From Owenia fusiformis (Eukaryota > Annelida > Polychaeta > Sabellida > Oweniidae): a DNA stretch of 60,000 bases. The notes beneath the pieces were generated by a model. That model saw only the letters and a list, made by a program, of their open reading frames with translations, did not search any database and was not told where the DNA came from. A program made the position numbers and the translations under genes. The DNA is taken from assembly GCA_903813345.2 (NCBI GenBank), contig CAIIXF020000008.1, positions 34,932,867 to 34,992,866 on the forward strand, in the 5' to 3' direction. Shown piece by piece: positions 1-10,300 of the stretch. Position 1 is the first letter of the stretch; every line of letters begins with the position of its first letter.

Positions 1-116
1 TTCGGAATTTTTTTCAGATATGAGCCCCCTCTAAATATTGGGTGCGGAGGAGCTCCATAAACGTACCTCCGCACCCAATATTTAGAGGGGGCTCATATCT
101 GAAGAACATTTCCGAA
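1..116. repeat. Perfect long inverted repeat (hairpin)
   Basis: Positions 15-50 and 66-101 are perfect 36-bp inverted arms around a 15-bp spacer. A shorter outer pair, TTCGGAA (1-7) and TTCCGAA (110-116), extends the palindrome. A degenerate trace of the arm (CCGCACCCAATATTT) recurs near 440-456. It looks like a recent palindromic MITE cut by, or close to, the window edge. No coding potential is seen. Confidence 0.8.
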
Positions 117-1786
117 TTTTTATAAAATCACACAGATACTGCCTGGCTTCCAAGATGCAAAAATAATTTGCATGGGTAGTGTATCTTGAACACCATTTTT
201 TATGAATGCTGGGGACGCAGTATTAAAAGTATAGTCTCAAAATATATAGGTCTGGGAAATGTTTAAGGCATACTGCGTCGCTATAAAATGAATTGCACTA
301 CTATTTTCACAATTTTATTGATATTTGGTGTCAAATATACATATCTTGGTATATTTGAAGTCCCAAAACGGCTTAGTTTCAGAAATATCCCAATTTTAAA
401 TTCAAAAATGACCGTTAGCTCCGCACCCTCCGCTCATTTGCGCCGCACCCAATATTTCCCACAGGCTCTGTCTGCATAGGGTGCTATATATCCCAAAACC
501 ATGATCTAACGTGAAAAGAAACAATGTCAATATATTATAGATCACAACGAGACAAACTCTCCCTTATCCTCAATGGTGATAAAAGACTACCTAAAGCTGT
601 AAACTTAAATATCCTCAAATGTAGTGCCATCTTTTTTGAACGATGTAAAAATGTCTAGGTCACCACCACTGTAACCCTCCACAAATACAACCCTTTTTTA
701 ATGTCTGATTGAATACTGTTAATTGAGTTTCATCATATAACGTGGCTGATAATGCTGATGCCCAGCCACAAGCACATGTGCACTTGTTTAATGTATTCTT
801 TGTAGAAATATATAAATAAATAAAAAACAAAACAAAAAACATACGCTTATAATGTAAATCTGTATTGAGATGACATCGTCGCTGATCGGTCAAAAGTCGA
901 CACACAACTGACGTCATCAATGGCGGTTTCAAAATTATCGAAATACGCTTCGAATAATATTATGTTCATTTCTGGCGTGTTAACCAATATCATAGCTTCA
1001 CATTTCACATCAAGATAAAGAAAGGTGTACGGAATATGCCTATATCAATTAAAAGATACAATCAAAGTGTAGTATTTGATACCTAGCCGATGAAAATTCG
1101 AACGAACGAAGGTGGTAAGCAAGAGAGGTAATTATGTCTGTCATCTTTAAACGTTGGGGCTTTCCCTCCTCTTGGTACGAAGCTTCATTGAAGCCAGAAA
1201 CGTTTACATTCTACGCACAAACTACGCAGTCGTGTACTAAATAATTTTAAAAACGAACTAAAAATGTCTTTTATTTGAACGTTGTTATTTGTGTGATAAT
1301 TAAAATAACTTGACTTGGTCTCGTGCCAATACAGAATTTCTCGAGCACAATATATCCTTTTGCACTTCAAATCATTCAATAACTTATATTGTTGGAAAGG
1401 TCTTCTTACAAATGGATAATATATCAAATATGACCCTAAAAGAGTTGATGTTTAAGATTTTGAAATTTCCGGAATGACTAGAAATAGCTACATTAGATTT
1501 CATTATGATAACATGTACTAAATATTGACCACGCCGACTTGTAATTTTTCCAAGACTAGTACAGCTATCAGCCTAAAACTTTAGGATTTCTTCTATCTCT
1601 GTAGTAGCAACATACGCTGGAGAAATTAGAACAATAGAAACTCTATCCTTCATGTATTTAAATTATATTAATCCCCTTAAATCTTTGAAATTGAGGTCTA
1701 ATTTGGCCATGAAAATTGTTTTTACCACTTTAAAGCCAAACACATGATATTTTCTTACACCTACCGGGTTAGGCTAACATGATGTA
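117..1786. other. Intergenic, no gene recognised
   Basis: Only short open frames without homology or splice context are present. I see no RNA gene, no clear tandem array and no recognisable exon. The only repeat trace is the CCGCACCCAATATTT fragment near 440-456. Confidence 0.5.
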
Positions 1787-3008
1787 CACGGTGTCCAACC
1801 CAAACGCTCTTGCATGCACGACGGAGTGTTTCATTTACGCGGAAACGCTCCAAAGCAAAATAAAATGGCGGCTAATGAAGATTCTACTATGACCATTCGA
1901 TGAACAATACCGTGAGCAAAGATCTTATTTATTCAACTTCTGGTGGTAAACTGTTATTTGCTTGATCAAAGTTCCGTAGTGTAGATCGAACGAATCTGAA
2001 GTAGACGAATTGACCACAAATTACGTATTAAACTAGTATTTATAAGACGTCAATCTTTTTGTCAAAGTAGTAGATCACAAACTAGTATATTCTCATTTCC
2101 TAAAATCCAAGTCCAAATCCATTACTTGTTCTCGAGAAATCACTTGTTTTCCGTCGATTTAGGACACAATTTTAGAAACGCTCTTACCACTTTGTTTTGA
2201 GATATCATTTTCAGATTATTAGAGAAGAGTTCGGAATCGAATTCATCTCTCAAAAACGTGTTGTACTTGTTAGGCAAATTGAAACGTCCGAACCTTGTGG
2301 TGCTAAACGTGCAACTAGCTGACTTACGCCTACATTAGATGATGTCATGCCTACATGTGTGCTCAACATAAAACTATTGAAAAAACGAAAAGTTTATATG
2401 TGAATTATATTAATCTTTCTTCTTTTGATGCCAAGTGATATAATATATCTTTTCTTTCTCTTCCTGAAAAGGAAAGTCAAGCTATATATTTCCTAAACAT
2501 AACTTGACTACCGGAGCGTTTCCAGTTCACTGTGTTAACCGGATCAGAGCGTTTCTTGAACATGAGAATGTCATCATTTCTAAGACTGGATTTTCGGTCA
2601 CCAAATCACTATTACGATAATGTTTGGTGCGTTGAAGCATTGAAATTTGACCAAAATATACGTTGATGCTCTAATCTTGGCTCAACTAATCACATGTCGA
2701 CAAAAGGGGTTTTGACCGGTAGGAGGAAAAAATTTAGTTTTTGAAGTTTGATAACTATACTGCTTCGTACAGCTCTTCTTAATTGCTTCAAGCGTCAACA
2801 GCCAGCCAAGTACAACATGAATATCACACCCATCGAATGGTATACTCGAAATAAGTAACTCATACCTCTTATTACCGTTATTGGGGAAATCGTCAGACGG
2901 CTCATCATTCCCGCCCGCCAGTTGTCCTACTCCTGAGCGTTTCTTTGTTTAGTTTCAGTAATGAAACGCTCCGTCGTGCATGTAAGAGCGTTTGGGTTGG
3001 ACACCGTG
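1787..3008. mobile_element. Non-autonomous DNA transposon, CACGGTG termini, 5-bp TSD
   Basis: The 1,222-bp segment begins CACGGTGTCCAACCCAAACG and ends with its reverse complement; the terminal inverted repeat runs about 50 bp with few mismatches. It is flanked by ATGTA at 1782-1786 and 3009-3013, a perfect 5-bp target duplication. AAACGCTC or its complement recurs at least eight times, mostly near the ends but also inside, like subterminal transposase-binding repeats. No transposase frame is visible. A CACNRTG-type terminus with a 5-bp duplication recalls the Transib/ProtoRAG group, but the TSD is not GC-rich and no RSS-like nonamer was found, so superfamily assignment is tentative. Confidence 0.8.
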
Positions 3009-3013
3009 ATGTA

Positions 3014-4369
3014 TGGTCAAAAGTTATTTATCTCGACTTCCGGCAAAACTGCGCCAGCAACTGACACACTGAACTCGATGCTGAACTCAACAAGGTTCAT
3101 TCAATACTCCGAAACCAAATCCTCCGAAAAATTAGGCAATACAAACCAGAAATATTGCCCAGAAAAATCTGATCGCCACCCATGATCTAAAACACGATAA
3201 CTTCGCGTACATATTTCTGGTGAGCACCCCTCCCCGACCCTATACTGCCTTTTCCGAAGAAGGGGGGGGGGGGGTTAGTGTAAAGCAGTATGGTTTGAAG
3301 AATATTTCATGAACATATCTTACTAATCTCTGTGTAGGTCCATCATTCTATATTAAATAACTCAAGAAAATATAAATAAAAAAAATTAAAACATATCTAT
3401 CATATTGTTGATTTAAGCTCCATATACTTAACTTTATAACCTGAAAGAGTGACATTAAATGAATGCAGTGGAAAGAGAAGCTAAATAAAAAATGGGCGTG
3501 GCACTTTAAATCAAAAGTCATATTTTCAGGGTTTTTGTCTTCATTTTACAATACATTTAAGTATAATACGACAATGATGTGGGCAAAATGAATGTGGGAA
3601 TAGAAGTAAAAGGTCAAAATTATACTCTTTAGATTTTATCTTGTAATATTGAATTATCAATCCAACTCAATCACTTAAATGGTTTACATATAATATAGCC
3701 CCCCCCCCCTCAAAAAGTTTGGCAACCTAAGCTCCCTCATTGAACTATGTGTTAAAGCCTCTTTATGTTTGAATTTTTTTACAAAGCCTGCTAGAAAAAT
3801 ACTTATAATATTGATGGAAATGTAACTTGACTTGATGATAAATTTGATGAATTTTTGAAAATCGTCATTCCCATGTAATCCAATGGGAAATGGAGGGTTC
3901 GGGGCAAATCTGATTTCATGATATCTATCCAGTAAAAGATTCACCAAAAAAAAATTTTATATAGAAAATTGAATTGTCTAACTTTTTATGCACGCTAAGT
4001 GTTTAGAGAGCTTCAAAGTCATTTTTGAAAATCATTTTCGCCCCCTGTGTTATTTCAATGGGAGGAGTTTTTTGAGAAATAATTTTGACTTTGAAGATCT
4101 TTAACTTTTTTGAACATGAAGAAATGTATTAATCTTTTGTCAAATAAAGTTAGCATGCAAATGTTATTGACTACCTAACTTGACACTTTCCCCTTTCTAA
4201 TGGTATATTCAAAACCATGAGGGAAATTACCATCATTTTTATCCTCGTTTACTAGTAGTAAAACAGTTTTATTATTTTACTCAACAACTGCTGGATAATA
4301 AAGGTAAACATTATTTGCTTATGAATTCTAATAGCCTAGAATTAAACAGATAAAACTAACGGAACAAAA
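3014..4369. other. Intergenic upstream of WSCD-like gene A
   Basis: No gene is recognised. The stretch holds a G homopolymer near 3262-3274, a C run near 3700-3709, and AT-rich sequence with two loosely similar blocks (around 3845-3910 and 4020-4070). The promoter of gene A must lie here, but I cannot place a TATA box or initiator with confidence. Confidence 0.4.
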
Positions 4370-7300
4370 ATGAATCGGTACAAATTTAAAAAGATAAATC
4401 AATGTATCTCCTTGTCCTTATTAATATTACTTGGAATGGAGCTTGTTTTAATACTTAGAACACAAAAAGGTAAAAATGGATACATAATAGAGATGGATAT
4501 ATATGAATGCTCAACACAAGATTTATCTATATCAAAATAACTATGCAACTCAACAGGAATGGAATTTACTAAAATTGCATAAAATGTTATAACGTATTTC
4601 AGGATGAATAACATCTAATGCTTCTGTTTAGGGTTAAGTCAAATATGATAATAACGTTCAGGTGTGTGAGTAAAATGTCAATTTGATAACAAAGTTCATT
4701 TATAAGTCATATGCAATGATACATGTTCAGGGGTGAGTCAAATATGATAATAACGTTCAGGTGTGTGAGTAAAATGTCAATTTGATAACAAAGTTCATTT
4801 ATAAGTCATATGCAATGATACATGTTCAGGGGTGAGTCAAATATGATAATAACGTTCAGGTGTGTGAGTAAAATGTCAATTTGATAACAAAGTTCATTTA
4901 TAAGTCATATGCAATGATACATGTTCAGGGGTGAGTCAAATATGATAATAACGTTCAGATGTGTGAGTGAAATGTCAATTTTGATAACATAGTTCACTAA
5001 TAAGTCATATGCAATGATACATAACGTTCAGGGGTAAGTCAAATATGATGATAACGTTCAGCTGTGTGAGTGAAATGTCAATTTCGATAATAAAGTTCAC
5101 TAATAAGTCATATGCAATGATACATAACGTTCGGGGATAAGTCAAATATGATAATAATGTTCAGGTATGTGAGTGAAATGTCAATTTTGATAACGAAGTT
5201 CACTTACATCACGGGGTACCATCGAATAATTTTGGCAACGTACCGGAGAACGACATTTTACTAAGAAATGGCAATAATTTAGCACAATATATTTTTTAAC
5301 TAGAGTTCTATTTTGATTTTGACAAAAGTAAGTATTCCATGCAATAACTATTTTATTCATGAGTTTGTAGTAATTCTGTTGGAACCCAGTTCTGATCAAG
5401 TACGAAGTTATTGAAATCGGCGCAGACGGACTTTACTCCGAAAGATGGTTTTTCGATTATAACTTTTCACAACATTTAAGTATAGACTTTTGAAAAAAGT
5501 ACAGAATAGTCCTTATACTATTGAATAATTCTGTTATTTCTGATTCACACGACTCTGATTTGTTTAATTTAAAAAAAAGTTTTAAAAATATTACTTAGGA
5601 ACGTAACCGGAGCTGGGAACGTAACCGGAGCAGATCAGTTGAATTATTTAATCCAAAAAATTAAAATATATGATTTAAAGCACATATACTAATTTAAAAA
5701 CATACGGGATTGTTCGAATGCGTATTTATTAATATACCAGGTCGATCAATAAGTTCTGAGAATTTTCCTCTAAAATCAAGAGTTTTGTGAATTTTTATTT
5801 GAAATTTTCACAGAACATGTAATATGAATTCAGCAATTAGTGTAAGAAGTTGGTCCAATAAAAGGAAAATAAGAAAAACTTGGTACACTAATTGCTGAAT
5901 ACATTCTACATATTCTGTGAAAATTTCATTCAAAAAGTCACAAAACTCTTGATTTTAGAGGGAAATTTAAATAAAAAGATATAATAATATAATTAAATCA
6001 TATATTTTATTTTTTTAAATTATATAATTCAACTGATCTGCTCCGGTTACGTTCCCAGCTCCGGTTACGTTCCTAAGTAATATTTTTAAAACTTTTTTTT
6101 TAATTAAACAAATCAGAGTCGTGTGAATCAGAAATAACAGAATTATTCAATAGTATAAGGACTATTCTGTACTTTTTTCAAAAGTCTAAACTTAAATGTT
6201 GTAAAAAGTTATAATCGAAAAACCATCTTTCGGAGTAAAGTCCGACTGCGCCGATTTCAATAACTTCGTACTTGATCAGAACTGGGTTCCAACTGAATTC
6301 CTACAAACTCATGAATGAAATAACCATTGCATGGAATACTTACTTTTGTCAAAATCAAAGTAGAACTCTAGTTAAAAAATATATTGTGCTAAATTATTGC
6401 CATTTCTTAGTAAAATGTCGTTCTCCGGTACGTTGCCAAAATTATTCGATGGTACCCCGTGTATATGTCATATGCAATGAAATAAATAAGATTTAATGAT
6501 TAAGTGCAGGTGTAAGTCAATATGATGAAGACATTTGATGAAGCTCAGAAAAAAGTCAAATTAATATTTCAGCATTTTTTAGCGTTTTACACCTAAAGAA
6601 CTAATTGAAATTAAAATTGACACGATAAAACAAAGTAACCATATAGTGTAACATATTACTTCAAAAGTGAAGAGTAGAGTTAAAATGAAAACGCTTGCGT
6701 CAACATGCCATATTTCTCCATGAATATATTTATTATGGAACATTTACAATTGTTTAAGAAAATGGATCACCTGAATATTTCGAAAAGTTTATATGCATAT
6801 TGACTGGAATGAATTTAGTATAATTGTCTTTTATAAAATGCTTCTGAATATTCAGAAGATACCTTTTCTAACAACTCGAAATGTCCCACTGACACTTTCA
6901 AAACACAAAAGCTTGGCTTAAAATGATTTAAATACTGTATGTTTCATGATGATTGGTTGCTAAAATTTAAGATTTACAGAATTTCAGAACTACAGATTTC
7001 AGTATACATATTATATTAATAGAGCAGCAGACCCGTAGCGAGGGGGGTTTGAGGGTTGTCCTTCATTATGGTTCACATTACTAAAACTTGGTCTAAAATA
7101 ATTCAATTACTGTATGTTTGATAATGGTTGCTTGCCAAAATTTAAGATTCACATAATTACATATTTCAGTATACATATCATAGTAATATAGGAGCAGGCC
7201 CGTAGCCAATGGTGTTCGGGCAATTCCCTTCCCCCTGGCCAAAAATTCTTTGAAAATCATCAAAAGTAGTGAACCCCCTTGGAAAATCCTGGCTACGGAT

Positions 7301-10300
7301 CTGAGGAGCTGTTATAATTTTAAAATTCTTTGAAAATCATCAAAAGTAGTGAACCCCCTTGGAAAATCCTGGCTACGGATCTGAAGAGCTGTTATAATTT
7401 TACAGATCAATCATGCGACAAAACAGAATCCCTCGATGCTACAGCACTTACCAGAGATGACGGGACCAAAAGATACAATTCAAAATGGAGAAAGAATGAA
7501 AAAGAGCACAACTGTTCAAAACCTTCAAACATCACTTGTCAACAGCTAAAGTTCTCTCAGAAAGCTCTCCCTAAAACAGCCCTGTTTAGCTTTCCTGGTT
7601 CTGGCAACACATGGCTACGTCACCTCATACAGCAAATGACAGGTTTGTAGTGGTTACGTCACCTAATCAACAAATAACAGGTTTGTAGTGGTTACGTCAC
7701 ATAATACAGCAAATAACAGGTTTGTACGAGGGGTGATCAATAAGTAATGGACGCTTTTTTACACAGATACTTTTTATGGACCAATCCCTTTGATTTTCCT
7801 ACTAGTGATACATCATTCAATTATCTATCAATTCTGAAGATTTGAAGACAAAATATATAATACATGTTGATCTATCCTTATTTCCGTGAAGGAGGTACAG
7901 GTACCCCGGGACCGACATTTACGTCACATATTCAGTTTTTAGCCAGTTTGGCAAATTTCAGCTACATTTAAACTTTTTTTTATGCAACAAGTGTTGTGTT
8001 GTTTGAAAAATTTTGCTGACTGGTTACATGTAAACAGTAAGTTATGTGATGTCTGAATGTTGTATGTTCAGGGTTTGCAGGTCAATTCGAGGAAGCATTG
8101 TGGAAGAAGGGGTTAGTGAGAGAAGGAAACACCCCACTCCATATGGACAATTCTCCTGCCCATATATCTCAAAATGTTCAGAAAACAAATCCATGGACCC
8201 TAAAATTGAGCCCTTTGTCAATGCACCATATTGTCTAGATCTGCCCACATGTGATTTATTTATTTATTCCTTTACTACTTATTTCTATAGAGAAGGGACG
8301 CAGGTTTATTGACATTGATGAAATGAAACAACCCGTGCAACTGCATCTTGCTACCATGTCAGAGAATAGATTCAGCCTTGTCTCACAATCTTGAGTTAAA
8401 AGGATGAGGAATTGTATACATGTTGAACTTGATGGAACCTATGTAGAGGGCCCTGTAGAATGAATGTGGCATGAATACCACATAGTGATGATAAAATATT
8501 CAAAATCAACTATGGCATAACAAAATGGGGTAATTCATGACCATAATGGTTAGTTTTGTTCAGCCTGCATTCAACTGCGTTGCATGTTAAACAAGCTAAA
8601 ACAACTTCAGAATGTTTGACGTAAATGTTGGTCCCGGGGTACCTATACCTCCTTCACGGAAATAAAGATATATCAAAATATATTACATGTTTTGTTTTCA
8701 AATCTTCAGAGTTGATAGATAATTGAATGATGTATCACTGGTAAGAAAATCGAAGGTATTGGTCTATAAAAAGCATCCGTGTAAAAAAGCGTCCATTACT
8801 TATTGATCACCCCTCGTAGTGGTCACGTCACATAATTCAACACATAGCAGGTTTGTAGTGGTTACATTATGTCACCCCATACCAAGGAGGATTGGCTCCC
8901 AGGATCGAAACTCGATATTTTCCAACAATGAAAACGTCGAAATGTCGTTATTTTCTGAAATTAAAACCGACTATAAATTCAAAATAAACAGTTCAAAAGA
9001 TTCGAACCAATATCTCGATCGTTTCTTGTGAGTTTTGGAATTTTTCGTTTGGAAATAAGACCAAAATTCACGATTTAAATGTTGAAGTGAACAAAATGGC
9101 GGCTGTTTGAATTCGAATTTTGTATTACGACATACCCATATATGGGACAGAATATCGGTGGTGCACTCTGGGAGCCAATCCTCCTTGACCCCATACAATA
9201 AATAACACTCTTAAAAAATATTACTTGGATTTCCTTATATTGAGAACTTGTACTACTCATTTTAAGTAAAAAATTACTTAAATAATCTTGAACTACTGAA
9301 TAATTTTTAAGTAATTCAAAGTAATTACAAGTAAATATAAGTAATTTAAAACAATGATATATATATTAATTAAAAAAAATTAAAATGACACAGGCACTCT
9401 GAATTTATGGTGAATTTACTAATGCAAGGAGAGAAATTGAAATACTTACTGTAGTAATGGTAATACTCATTTACATAATTAAGCAATTAAAAAACTCAAA
9501 ATGACAATATAAGTAAAACCTAAGTAAAATGAAGTAAAACTAAGTATTTAACTTTAAGTAATTTTTATACTTGGGAAATACTCAAGTAATTCATTTTTAA
9601 GAGTGTAACAGGTTTGTCGTGGTTACGTCACATAATACAGCAAATAACAGGTTTGTAGTGGTTACGTCACATAATACAGCAAATAACAGGTTTGTAGTGG
9701 TTACGTCACATAATACAGCAAATAACAGGTTTGTAGTGGTTACGTCACATAATACAGCAAATAACAGGTTTGTAGTGGTTACGTCACATAATACAGCAAA
9801 TAACAGGTTTGTAGTGGTTACGTCACATAATACAGCAAATAACAGGTTGGTAGTGGTTACGCCACATAATACAGCAATTAACAGGTTTGTAGTGGTTACG
9901 TCACATAATACAGCAAATAACAGGTTTGTAGTGGTGACGTCACATAATACAGCAAATAACAGGTTTGTAGTGGTTATGTCACATAATACAGCAAATAACA
10001 GGTTTGTAGTGGTTACGTCACATAATACAGCAAATAACAGGTTTGTCGTGGTTACGTCACATAATACAGCAAATGACAGGTTTGTTGTGGTTACGTCACA
10101 TAATACAGCAAATAACAGGTTTGTAGTGGTTACGTCACATAATACAGCAAATAACAGGTTTGTAGTGGTTATGTCACATAATACAGCAAATAACAGGTTT
10201 GTAGTGGTTATGTCACATAATACAGCAAATAACAGGTTTGTAGTGGTTACGTCTCATAATACAGCAAATAACAGGTTTGTAGTGGTTACGTCACATAATA

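Noticed and set aside
1787-3008. Firm Transib assignment
   Set aside because: Only the heptamer-like end and TSD length fit. There is no transposase, the TSD is not GC-rich and no RSS-like nonamer was found.
5181-6496. Two similar small proteins starting MIRTGFQ on opposite strands
   Set aside because: They are mirror images created by the foldback arms, with no splice context or homology.
8046-8312. 88-codon frame with CPYISKCSENKS
   Set aside because: Out-of-frame reading of the decayed mariner transposase, not a gene in itself.
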